From contig JADCRB010000001.1 of NCBI GenBank assembly GCA_021464245.1, positions 877,169 to 941,168 on the forward strand: a DNA stretch of 64,000 bases, in the 5' to 3' direction. The translations under genes were made by a program, and so were the position numbers. Positions 35,801 to 47,568 of this stretch are shown in pieces. Position 1 is the stretch's first letter, and each line of letters starts with the position of its first letter. Source of the stretch: Carallia brachiata (lineage: Eukaryota > Streptophyta > Magnoliopsida > Malpighiales > Rhizophoraceae). The notes beneath the pieces are model-generated. The model was not told the DNA's origin. It saw only the letters and a program-made list of their open reading frames with translations, and did not search any database.

Positions 35801-38800
35801 TTTGTTTAGATTTCATGTTAGGAAATTGCAGATCTTCGGTGTTATTCTCAGGTGGATAGCTTTCTTCACCTTTTGGTCGCTTGTTCCCATTGGACTGAGC
35901 TTCATGACTAACACAGACAGTCAAAACAACGAAAAGCAGTCGTGAAGCAAGTTCTACAGAGGCACATGACTCTAGAAAGAGAGAATGGACCATTGTACGA
36001 AGTTCTGCCACAGCAAGGTTTTTGGAGGCAGAGACTATACCGGAGAAGTATCTTGTTTTTCTGACATTTTCTGATTCAGGTGGAAACGTCCTCTGAAGAA
36101 TTGCCTCAACAGTTGCGACGAATATCTTCACAAGACATGCTTCAGATGGACTTCCACGTGGAAGATATTCCAGGACCTTCAGGAGAGGTATGTACAGATT
36201 CCATGACAATATTGGAGGTTGCAATGGAGCTGCGACTACGATTTCAGGAAGATCCACTGCTGAGGAACCTAAAGGAATGAGACCATAAGCAGCTTCCCAT
36301 ATTGTACAAATTCTCCATTCAACTTCAGGACCATGGGCACAGAGCATAGATGCAATCCCCTGGGCAGTTGCTTCAATTGTTGCTTCAGCTGCAGGCACTT
36401 CTATCTGCTCATAAGCAATTTTCAGGATGGTAGTAAGGTGCGAAACTAATACAGTGATCAAAGACTTGGAATTTGATTCTAAGAAGGCCACAAATTCAGG
36501 TCCTTACAGTGGCTATATATATATATTTATGTATATGCAGAAGGACTCATTTCTCTTCAGATTTCCCTTTAAGGACCTTATCTCCGTGGGGCCAAAGCCC
36601 AGTAATGAATTCCTTTCATTGAGTGAGGCTTATTTAAAAGAATTTTGTCTCGTTTTCAGCATTCAAATTGAGATGTGAAGTCGGAAGTACTTCTCATTAG
36701 CAGGAAGCACACTGAATCAAAGAGATATGTTGGCAACAAATGTTTAAATTACCTGCTGTCTGTAGCTTGAAATATAGCCACCCAAAGGTTCATGTTGAAC
36801 TTCAACACCCTCGACTTGCCTTAGTGGAGGAAAAAGCAATGCAGGCTGCGATAGGATCCGAAAAAGTAAAGCTGCAGCGGCATCAGCAGCTATACCAGCT
36901 CTCATAGACATTGCGGTTCCTATTGCACGCAAAAAATGCAAGTGCATCCAGTTTCTTGGAAGCTACAGCAATGAGAACAAATGGAGTTAGAAGAGCTACA
37001 AGGTAAAAATCAAGAGAAAACTTGATATTTACAGAAAAACCCACAAGTGTTAAATATGCTGGCCTTAGCTGACGGTAAAATTTGGGATCATCATTACAAA
37101 CTTGACATAATATATCCACGCAGATTATTCTGACATCATTTCTAAAGTTACCATGAAGCTCAATACCAGTAGCATCAGGAAGCAGCACATCTTTAACCCA
37201 TCAATTCTCACAGATAAATATTTATGATAAACTGGAACTCATTACATTTTTCATTATAAACTTTGAATGTCCATGCATAACGTCACAAGAGAACAACGTT
37301 AAGTGATGAAAGGTCTTGTCATCTGCGACTAGAGATTTCATTAAGCTTATCTTAAGGTAAACTTTGAGCTTCTTAGCAGGTGTGTGATGTATGACGTGGA
37401 CCAATGGTTTTCAATTTTCTACAAAGGCTACAAAATCATTGTGGAGTCTCGACATAACGTGTGGCAATCGCAAAACACAACTTTGCTAAGGTTAAAAAAA
37501 AATCTTAGTAAAATTCTCAGTATCCCCAGCACTATTTGATACAGGAAATAATGAACTGCAGTTTCTTAAAACAGGAATTACAACATGCAAGTCTTGCACA
37601 AGGAGAAGAGCAAAACAAAAGGTTTAGAAATTATAAACAAGAAAAAAAAGGTTCAAGCAGCTTCAGACTCATGAAAACATTACATGTTGATCAAACCAAG
37701 ATCCAACTTCATGTTGGGGAAACTATGCAAACAACAGTAAGGAAAGAAATCTTCACTATTTTAATAAACATGACAACATATTTTCCCATTGTCAATTCAA
37801 AACCCCATACGAGAAATTTGATTCTATAACATCCAGTCAGCTGCTACATAGTTCTTAACATAATAGGGCCAAGCGTCTAATGATTATGCTGCTCAAGTCT
37901 CTCGCAGATAAAAAATTGGCCTTCTTGTGGAAACCCATTTGCATTGGACTAGAAGAAATAACTACTTGCAAGATTATAAAATAGTGGGAAATTGAAAATC
38001 AAAACAAATCGATTAGTAGGTATGGCAGAGATTAAACGAAAGAAATACATATATCTGGTAATAATATCAGAAGAAAATAAGACCTGTGAAAAATAACCAA
38101 ATATATACTTGCATGACTCGTGTTAAAAATCAGACTCATCATGCTTACCCTTATGCCAGAGGCATAATCCTCAGCTGCCCGAAGGAGTTCCACAAGTTGT
38201 ACAGCAGCATCAAGTGCATCCGGGGCCCATGATGGTGGTGCTTCTAGGAGTCCAAGAAGAAGTCTTTGAGTGGCACTTGGTGTTGCAATTGCATAATACC
38301 TTCAAAAGAAAATCATTTCTATCACGGGTAGGATTCTTTTTAGTAATAATTGGCCTTGAATCACTTTTATAAGAGTACTCCTAACCACCACCATAATGAA
38401 CTATCAGTTCATTTATCTACAATTTGCACCTATTATGGCTTTGGTTCTTTTACATGTTAGTACATTAACTCCAACAAAGTTGTCTGCTTATAACTTGTGC
38501 TGGAAGGGAACCAGTCAAAAGTTTGTTATGGGTAGCAAAACATATTATTATGTCTCCTAATAACGTAAGAAAAATGAACTCAAGAAGAATAAATTAAAGA
38601 TTAAGAGGATTTAGACTTCACCTGTGAAATAAACGTGCATATGGCTCTAGAGCTGGAAGCCCAGCAACCAGATGCTCATCCAGAGGCGTTGTGGGAGGCG
38701 GGAGTAAAAGTGCAGGGACAGCAACTGCAGTCAGCGTAGCAGTCTCATAGCGAGCAACTTCATCATCACACACGCTTAATATAACCCCAGCACCGTTTGC

Positions 38801-41800
38801 AACAGCCCATCTTGGGGTTGATGGCATAAGCTGAGGATGCTTTCCAGACCCACGAGAAGATGCTAAAGTGCCAAAAAAAAAAACAAGAAATTCAGTTTTG
38901 TTAACCATAATATTTCCCTTGAAGAAACAACTGCTATATCCTTTTTCCTAGTACTTAGAATGAAATCCTTGGGTGCCTATGTATCCACTGCAATATTTCC
39001 CTCGAAGAAACAACAATATTGGCATTTAATAAAGACGACACCATAAGATTTATTTGACATTTGGCTCCATGCAACAACATGAACGCAAGAAAGAGAGAGT
39101 AGGATATTTGAAACCTTAATATACCTGCAAACTCATAGATGAAGACAGAAGCTAGAAACTAAATCATACATGGGCCATATTCCAGAAGGTATGGTTAACA
39201 GACCTGTTGTTGGAGGCTTGAGTTCTCCAGCTGCATATTTACCCATAACACCACTGCACCTGAGGGACAATATGAAGTTTAAGCTTCAGTATATATGATT
39301 AAAGGCTATCAAGAAGACTTCAAAAAGGATTGCATTTACTGCATACTGATACCATAGGCAGACACCATATCGAGAAAAGTTTTAAACAACAAATCTAGCA
39401 GAACCAATAAAGATCCAGCGCAAACTTTGACATGCTATATTAGAAATGCACATTATGGCTGGCCAAAAGTGAATCAATACTACCCTGCATGGTAACAGAC
39501 CATAACATATTAAATAAACACTACAGATGGTGGTCTTCATGCTTAGATCCCCTCTGAGAGTAAAAGAAAGATAACGATTTTATAGCCACAGAATGATTGT
39601 GTGCGCTTACAATATGCCATATAAGGCCAAACTTCCAACATAGGCAGAATTATAACGTCACGAATTCCACACTGGCAAGATCCTCAAAACAGTCAACCAA
39701 TGATGACAACATTTTTCAAAAATCAGCCGATTGATGTATGGATGTAAGAAAAGTGCAAAATGCAATCAGTATTGTTATCTTTGAGGTGATCAAAATGTAC
39801 CCATCATCATGTGATCCTTTGCTGGTTATTGGAACCAGATATCTTTTGACTTTGTAATGTAGGATCAGAAAATCTAGACATCAATGCATCCAAAAGATAA
39901 AAAATCATCCAACAAAAGTAGTCTACTCACCAGCGGAAGTAGTCACTTCTAATGCCAAGAGGTGCAGCAAGCAATATGTCAGTGATCCAAGGAGACAAAG
40001 GCCTTAAAGGTTTTCTCTCCGGTGGTACTGAAGGTGTGTTTTTAGTTTCCACAGTTGTTGAGCCACTACTCGTTGCATGGCTACTACTGCTACTTCTATC
40101 TATTTCACCATTCTGCTGTTCCACCTTGTATATTGGGCGATTGTAATGGGTTAAAATTCGCAAAATCTCACCACATGCCAGAGCCCATTGTTCCGAATAT
40201 TCATTCTGAGAAAGGTAATGAAAGCTATCATTGGCGCTGTGTTGCTTTTTGACCATCAAAGCAATTACATGGCTTAACAAGAAAATAAAAAGGATTCTCT
40301 TTAAGGGTCCAAAATTAAAAGTGAAACACAAACCATCAGCTGATAAAGAACTGAAAAGTTTCAGTCAAAGAAGAGAGGCAAGCAAGAGGGCATTAAAAGC
40401 TAAGTTTTTCTGTTCAGGTAACTTACCTCACCACTTGGGCAGACCAAAGATATGAAAGAAGCAAATGGAGGACTATTCTTGTCATACATCAGCATTCCGT
40501 CTATAATGCATGAAATAATTGGAAGAACAACAGCATGGCCATGCTCCGGATGGTGAAGAACAAAAGTAGCTGGCAGTTGATAATAATATATGAAGCAGTT
40601 ATGGAGCTACAAAAATATATATTTGTAGTACTCTTAAAGGTATAACTGTTCTGCAACCAAATAAAAAAGTGTAAATATTCTGTGGATTAGCGACCATACC
40701 CAAAACATCATCGAAGAGGCGTTTTTCATCTGATGGATAACGATTACGAATCAGCTGCCAAGACGATTGCATATCAGTATACACATTATGGACATCTCTG
40801 TCAAATCTAAGCTATTTTTATACCATGTGAGTGAGACTAAGTTAGGAAATAGAGCACACCTCAGAGATATCATCAGGAAACTGTTCTGATGTGAACTGCC
40901 CAAAGTATTCAACATAGGCAGTAATTTGTGCCTGTGCAGCATTGCAAACATTAAGAAACATATACATTAACATTGAAATAACTGGATTTCATTGCAAAAG
41001 ATTCTGACACACACAGAGGATAAATAAAGAATAAAAAAAGATATCAACTTTGTAATTGATGAACAAAGAGTAAAAGATCATTTTCCAAGACATTTATATA
41101 AAATGAATAAACTCAACATGATGTTTGATGTAATTGAAAAAAAAAAAAAAACATTAAGCAACAACAGAATTATGTCTTGGCCTTCACAAGGCATGCTAAG
41201 AAAATGGACATCCCAAGCAGCAAGCCAAATTAGAAATGACCAACCACCCCTACGAAACATAGCTTGGCGTATTGCTACTTTTATAACTGCTCGTAGAACA
41301 GTGCTCCAGATTTAGTTTTGATTGTCAATAAGAAGACTCCTTGACATTTGAAGAGTAAAGAGTGATGTTAAAATATAGAGGACATTGCATGGTTACATCA
41401 TCCTTTTTCTATGGGTCAAATCCAATTTTAAGGATGTAAAGCAAAGAAATCAGAGAAGGTAATAGCGAAAAGCCAATGGCCTGTTGAACTATGAAATATG
41501 TTGTAACATTTATGACTAAAAAACTGCATCAAGTATTCTCATTATCACATATATCATCAATCCAAACAGAGGAGATAAACTTGAATTCCAACATATGCAA
41601 GCACACATAAGAACTAAGCCGAAATCTATCACTCAAGTTCTGCTAAAAGATCATAGATTCCCTACACTAGAAGCCACATCTGAAATTTCCCTTGAAATCT
41701 CAACAACAAATGTACTGATAGGACCTCCTATTTGAAGCGCCTCCCACAATCAAATACCAAAAAAATTCAAGCATGGCAAACAATGGAGATCACACACAAA

Positions 41801-41911
41801 AAAATGTATTTGAATTTATCCAACCTTTCTTTGTTGGGCATCTTGTGGTGGAGGCCAGAACAAAGACGAGAACTGGAGACCATCAATCCACCTCTCACAA
41901 GAACTAGCCAT
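32877..41911 (-). CDS. GI: GIGANTEA, circadian clock and flowering regulator
   Basis: Fourteen coding exons: 41911-41825, 40931-40860, 40754-40700, 40569-40427, 40205-39931, 39259-39204, 38862-38622, 38299-38149, 36962-36753, 36404-34887, 34692-34624, 34263-34045, 33471-33379 and 33176-32877. All phases close, giving 1162 aa (Arabidopsis GI is about 1173). It starts MASSCERWIDGLQFSSLFWP. Further hallmarks are YVEYFGQFTSEQFPDDISE, LTHYNRPIY, SRGSGKHPQLMPSTPRW, and WRICTIWEAAYGLIPL. GI is a nuclear/cytosolic scaffold that stabilises ZEITLUPE-type F-box proteins, acts with FKF1 to raise CONSTANS, and serves as a co-chaperone. I see no stop or frameshift, so it should be functional. The largest exon encodes 506 aa. 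Two 5' UTR introns are likely, and a TRIM sits in the intron after exon 12. Confidence 0.97.
33676..34000 (-). mobile_element. TRIM (miniature LTR retrotransposon) in a GI intron
   Basis: Read on the minus strand, it has two 78-bp direct repeats (34000-33923 and 33753-33676), both starting TGTTGGAATAT and ending near TTTCATGATA. The first is followed by a PBS-like TAGTATCAGAGCC, one base off the usual initiator tRNA-Met site. A purine run (GTGAGGGGG) precedes the second. The 169-bp interior codes for nothing. The repeats differ at about five sites, so it is older than the Copia element. It lies 45 bp from the GI exon 12 donor. No clear target duplication was found. Confidence 0.85.
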
Positions 41912-42756
41912 AAGAGGATATGTGCTTTCCCCTCTCTTTATATGCCAAGAAACACAAAAAACGAGCTAGAGAAACTGCAATCTTCTTATCCAACAGCTAC
42001 CAACCAAGAATCAATATTTCGTAATTCAACATCCCACCTTGACTACTGCCAGAGAACCCCAGAATTCTCGACGGAAAACACAGACCTGAGCTTGAGACTT
42101 CGTTCTACAGACTGCTTCAAAAGGTAATATCACACCCCTCTTAGTGAAGAACTTATCTGTGAATGAATTTCAGTCTCAAAATTTCAAGCAAATGCTTCTG
42201 TACGGTCCCAGAACTCCAAAATCTTAAGAGTTTAGATGCAATCTGTCAGCCGAATCTACCGCTCTGCAAGAAAACCAAACTTTGGCTTGGAGTGTTTTCC
42301 GGATATTTTGCATAATATTTGAAATACAGTTTTAAAATAATTTTTTTAAAAAAAAGAACAAAGAAAAATCATGGAAATTACAAAAAATCGTGATTATAAA
42401 CACAAAAAATCAAGAACAACGCATCTGAGAATTTCTGAGAGTAGCAGTTCAAATAGACTATTTCACTGGTAATAAAGAATAAATATCCATAGAAAGGGGT
42501 ATAAGAAAAAAAAATGAAAAAGAAAAAAATGTTGCAAAAACAAATCAGAATTCTGGGAAACATCAAATAATTCAACCTAAATCCAAGAACCCAGAAAAAA
42601 AAAATTAGTTTTTGAATCCAAAACCTCTTAAAGGAGAGAAAGAGAAAGAGAAAGAGAGATTAAACTGATTAGCAAACAAAAATATTCATTTTAGTCCAAA
42701 TCTTTAAAAAGAAAAGAAAAGAAACCAAGAAAGAAAGAAAGAAAAAAAGTACCCAC

Positions 42757-42852
42757 CTAGCAACTTGTGCTCATATGCCTGAATGAATCCTTGTCTGAAT
42801 TTGCTGATTTGTCCTGGATATTTATTTCTAGGATTTCTTGGCCCAACAGTGC
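42757..42852 (-). other. GI 5' UTR exon
   Basis: It is bounded by a strong acceptor (T-run ... ACAG|GCACTG at 42852) and a donor (GCTAG|GTGGGT at 42757) on the minus strand. It carries no GI coding frame, so it is an internal leader exon. The exon with the ATG probably begins near 42115. The first leader exon should lie in the CT-rich part around 42950-43060. Confidence 0.6.
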
Positions 42853-43069
42853 CTGTAAAAAAAAAAAACAAAAATATTTTTCTTTATATTTGAGTGTATA
42901 TAATATATTACACCATTTTTTTTTTCTTTTCTTTTCTTCTTTTTTTTTTTTTTTTTTTCTCTCTTTGGGAATGGAATTCAGAGAGGCTGTAGGTTTTGGG
43001 GCACACAGAGAGAAAGAGAGCGAGAAAGAGGAGATCTTTATGTGGCCTCTCCTCGAAGATTGCCTAGCA

Positions 43070-43112
43070 GACGTGGCAATGATATTTTCCTCTCGCCTTG
43101 TAGCCCCACGTC
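43070..43112 (-). promoter_or_regulatory. Likely GI promoter element cluster
   Basis: Within 43 bp lie an ACGT core (ACGTGGC, 43071-43077), an evening-element-like AAAATATCA on the minus strand (43080-43088, one base off AAAATATCT), and a second ACGT core (CACGTC, 43107-43112). They sit just above the CT-rich leader of GI. Evening elements and G-box-like sites are known to drive evening-phased GI expression. The sites are seen; their use is inferred. Confidence 0.45.
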
Positions 43113-43160
43113 ATGTCAAACTTTCCCATGATACATAGCATCATGTATATGCATCTACAC

Positions 43161-43182
43161 TACATACATACATACATACATA
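43161..43182. repeat. (TACA)n microsatellite
   Basis: About five TACA units. Confidence 0.85.
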
Positions 43183-43298
43183 ATATGACAGCACCCGTGG
43201 CCCAAAGCCGCGTGGATTAATTTTGAAGGGTGTCATTACATCTCCTGTACGAATATTTTTTTATAATTAAAACAGTAATTTTGTATAACAAAATTATT

Positions 43299-43353
43299 AT
43301 TTTATGTAATAAAAAAAATATAAAAAATATAAATTTTTTTTATTACATAAAAT
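43299..43353. repeat. Hairpin-forming inverted repeat
   Basis: Arms with ATTTTATGTAATAAAAAA and its complement flank an AT-only loop. It may be a small MITE remnant. Confidence 0.7.
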
Positions 43354-43858
43354 ATCAGTTTTAGGTAGATACCCGATCCTGCCAGCCTAATTTTTTCTAA
43401 TTTTGAATTAGCATCAAGCGATTAGATGGCGTAATATATAGTTATGACCAAAAATTTTTATAAAGAAAATTTATACAAATTTAACAGTGTTAGAGTAAAA
43501 AAGTGTTTTTTAAGCATAAAGACATTAATGGGTGATTATGCTCTCAGTTTGTATAATAAATGATATATTTAGAATATAATTTTTTATTTTTAAAAAAGAA
43601 TTTATAATTAAATATCAATATCATTTTAATACCTGAACATGCATGGTAAAAATGTGTAATAATTTCAAACTTTTCTGTAATAGTTACAAACTAATAACGG
43701 GAATGTGTAATCAACAATCGTGAATAACAAAATAGCGTCATCTTGTTTTTATTTTTTTTTTGAACAAAAAATGGCCTCGTGCAAGCTTATAACAAATGCA
43801 TTCGTATTCATTGGATACAGCCTTTTATGTGAGTGGAAGTGCAAGTGGATGAGAAGCT

Positions 43859-43867
43859 AGATATTTT
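43859..43867 (-). promoter_or_regulatory. Exact evening element upstream of GI
   Basis: AAAATATCT on the minus strand, the consensus bound by CCA1/LHY/RVE clock factors. It is about 1.95 kb above the GI start codon and about 0.8 kb above the likely leader. A 9-mer can occur by chance in AT-rich DNA. Confidence 0.35.
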
Positions 43868-43952
43868 TGCAAGGGTTTTTGCAAGTGGATGGCGTGTGCA
43901 TTTTTGGGTTCAACTCTATTACACAGTTGTACTTAAGTAAGACAGCATTAAC

Positions 43953-44183
43953 CCTATGTTTGGATTGAGAGAAATTGAGTAGAAAAAGAAATAAATAGAA
44001 AATAGTAATGATGATGTTATAATTGATAAAAAGTAGTGATTAAGAAGTTATGAGAAAAAAAATAAATAATTATTTGTGAGAGAAAAAATAAAAAGTAATT
44101 GTTTAAATTGATAAAAAATGAATAGAAAATATTTTCTTTTCATTTTCCTTTCCTTTGTCGTTAAAAAATTACCAAACAGGACC
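43953..44183 (+). mobile_element. MITE, copy A
   Basis: The ends CCCTATGTTTGG and CCAAACAGGACC are imperfect inverted repeats. The interior is AT-rich without coding, with blocks such as GATGATGTTATAATTG and TTTGTGAGAGAAAAAATA that recur in reverse in copy B. Confidence 0.7.
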
Positions 44184-44954
44184 TAAAGTAATTACTTATT
44201 TTATTTGTCAGCAATCGATATTTTATTTTTTATTTTTTATTTTTTAAATTTCATCATGCAAAAATTCTATATTATTTTAATTATACTTTAATTTTAAATA
44301 AAAAATTTAATTCAGTATTTCCCTTTTGGGTTTAGATCCCGTTAGATGTCACCTGAGGATTCCGTTTAGCTTTTTTTTTTTTTTAATTTTAATTTTTTTT
44401 CTTGACAATATATATATGAGGTGAAGGAAATTGATAAAAGGTAAGATTCAAGCTTCTGTTTTTCAGTTGGACACATTATCCAAAAGCCAACAACACCAGC
44501 TGGCATTTAGCTTTCCTGTTAGACAGCCCTGATGGGCATTGCATCTGACGCTTATGAATTAGCTATAGAAATGATATAAAAAAAATTATGAAAAAATATT
44601 TATTTTGAAACTATTTTTGTAAATAATTTTTCTTTTTTTGTATGGACATGGCATGTTAGGAATTGAAAGTTATAACCATTGTTTATTGTAGTCTAATTTT
44701 TAGAAGATTCGTTTATATCGTATGAATCATATTTCAAATTTTTTAAAGATATTTGATAAAATTAAATGTAAGTCTTAATCTACGCAATTCTTTTGGTTGA
44801 CCCACTTTTTAAAGGCTTAAAACACTATTTAATGTGATCAACGTAATTATTTTGTGCGGAACTCTAGGATAATATACTTGTTTTCTTGTATCTTCAATAA
44901 AAAAAAAATGAAAATCATGAGTGGCACATAATTTAAAAAAACCGCATGCCCTGA

Positions 44955-45180
44955 TTGGATATTTTCAAAGGAAAAAGGAAGAAAAACAGAAAGAAAAATA
45001 TTTTTTTTATTTATTTTTTATCAATTCAAATAAATATTTTTTATTTTTTCTCTCACAAATTATTATTTATTTTTTTCTCAAAAATTTTTAATAATTATTT
45101 TTTATCAATCATAACATCATCATTATTATATTATTTTTTTTTTATATTCACTTTCTAACTAAAATCTTATTATCTATTCA
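44955..45180 (-). mobile_element. MITE, copy B (inverted relative to copy A)
   Basis: The reverse complement matches copy A in order: GATGATGTTATGATTG, TTTGTGAGAGAAAAAATA, then AATTGATAAAAAAT. The termini are more eroded than in copy A, so the borders are approximate. Confidence 0.65.
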
Positions 45181-47359
45181 CACTTAAGTGCCAACCTACT
45201 GCTAAATCCGAGGTTGACACACTTAAAAATTGAAGTGCACTTCTAAGAAGGGAAAAGCCATGAGAAACTTGTGTTAGACGCATTAGACCCAAGTTTCGGC
45301 ATGTATGGGACAAATTGAGAATACAGTAGTACTGTTCTAAAAAAAAAAACAAAAAAAAGGAGAATACAGCAGTACTAAGATAAAATTCGGGGTGACAATT
45401 CAACGAGAAGTTAGTATACGTTTTATAGTGTTGATTGGGTTTAAGTCTTCATGTTTGTGTCTTTTCTTGGTAAATAGTTGGGTGCTCTCTGCATTAGGAA
45501 AAGACTATAGTGGACATTTGATTGCATAGTCGACAATTGACTAGGTTTTCAGTAAAAAAGTCATGCTCGATTAAAAAGTCATGCTTAACTCCGCTAAACT
45601 CAGATGATAGGTTTATCCCTTTAAAATAATTAAATGAAGTATTATAAATAGGAGTTACTCTGATTTCGATTTACAAATTCGATGACCAAAATATTCGCAA
45701 TAATTTTTTTTTTTTGTAAAAAAAAAACTCCAAAACTTTTTGAGTAACATTTTTGTACTATTATTTTGAATTTTTTTATTAATGATAGTCATTCTAATAT
45801 CAACTAAAAAAACAAATTATTTTGTTTCAATAATATAATTATGTCTCTTACAAAATACTCTAACAATTAGAGTTTAAATTTTTAAAATAAAAGTTTTGAG
45901 TTCAAATTTTGAAAGAAAATAGCAGAATTTATGAGAAGAGAGAGAAATTTATTATGTAATTTATAATCTAATAAACTTTATAATGAAAAAAAAAAGAATT
46001 ATCGGAATTAAGCAATTATATTAATATAACATAAAAAATAAACTTTTTTTTTGGCACCCCACTATAGTAACCAACCATTCTTACCCAAAGAGGAAAACGA
46101 TAATTTTGTCACAATTAATACATAAGAGATCAACAAATGTTAGCTCAATTAATAAATAGGTTGATTCTAAATAAATTTACTTACTAATGCAGATTCAAAT
46201 CTTGAATAAGACATTTATTGGAAGAAGAAAAATTTTACAATACTCTAATCTTCGCAAGTGATTGCTTCACTTTACCATCTTTTTGATGTAACAAAAAAAC
46301 TGATTACTATATAAGAAGTGGTTTTGGTTGACTTTATCGACCGTAACTATCAACAGCACTTATATCAAGGAGGATTAACTAGCAAGCACTTCGACTTAGT
46401 GAAAGTTGGTTGACTTGCTGTCTTAAAATTAAAAAAAAAAAAAAGTTGGTTGACTTGCTAAAGTGGTCCGAGCACTTAAAAAAGCAGCAATGAACTGCAA
46501 GTGGGAAGAACACATGACAAAATTTTGACTTACACTTTTATTACAAATGTGTTAAGCGTTAATTTATTAATCTTGTAAAGAAATATAAGATTTATAAGAT
46601 TGTAAGAATTATTTTATTATATAGTTAATAATTTAATGAATATTTTAATAGATACAAAATTAAATTGAAGATAAAAAAATTAAGAGGAAAAAAAACGGAA
46701 ATGTTCTAAACTCGAATGATATACATTTCTAACTGTTATGCATCCGATACCCCACAATTATAAGAATGAAGGATTATTCGTTGCTTTTGCTTCTTCCATT
46801 ATACAAGAACTATTATTCATCGTAGTTAGAGGAAATACCATGATATTTCGTCCTTAGAAACCGCATATTTATAGAAGGGATGTCAACCTCATTCTTATTA
46901 AAGATGTAAAAAATTTTCTTAGCCCATCGTCATGACTTTTTTTGAGTGATCAAGTAAGTTAATAAATGAAATTCAGTAGTAACGATTATTTCAATTACAA
47001 ATTCATATGTGAGTGTGTGTGTATTCTTAGTAAAAATCTCCTTATTATCCATATAAGAAATTTCATATTTTTCCAAACTAATTAGTTTTGGTTCATTCAA
47101 GATACTAAAGTAAGTTTTGATCATACTTATGCTTGTCTTATTACAAAAATGTTTGTCTAATTAGTTTGTCATACTAATTAGTTTTTTTATGTTTGTTTTT
47201 TTTTTGTTGTTCAAAAAAAGTTTGCGTTAATAGAAAAAATAAGAAATATTGTCGCATGTAAAGCGAGAATGTTGTTTATAAGGATTTTTTGTTAATCTTA
47301 AGTAACTTTTGACTTTTGACCACTCGGTCTTTAGTAAAAAAAAAAAAAAAAAAAAAGAA

Positions 47360-47568
47360 GCACGGAGACGGGGCTGCCCAAATCTGAGAATTTGCACCAG
47401 CAGACGCGTCGGGCAGCCGCTGCCCTGCAAAAGCATCGCATCCCAACCATACCCCAAGGACAGGTGTCGTGCTCTAGTGGTTGGGAATCCACGGGCAGAG
47501 GCTTAGAAATATCTGGTGGGTGACGCACCACCAGCGTCGGCGCCCGCTAGATATTTTTCCTTCTACTA
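47360..47568. other. GC-rich palindromic island, unidentified
   Basis: It is sharply GC-richer than its surroundings and bounded by a 21-A run on the left. It contains the palindrome GGGCAGCCGCTGCCC (near 47411-47425). A larger imperfect inverted repeat runs from AAATATCTGGTGGG (about 47507) to CCCGCTAGATATTT. No conserved protein is recognisable. It may be a non-autonomous transposon or SINE end, but I cannot name a family. Confidence 0.5.
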
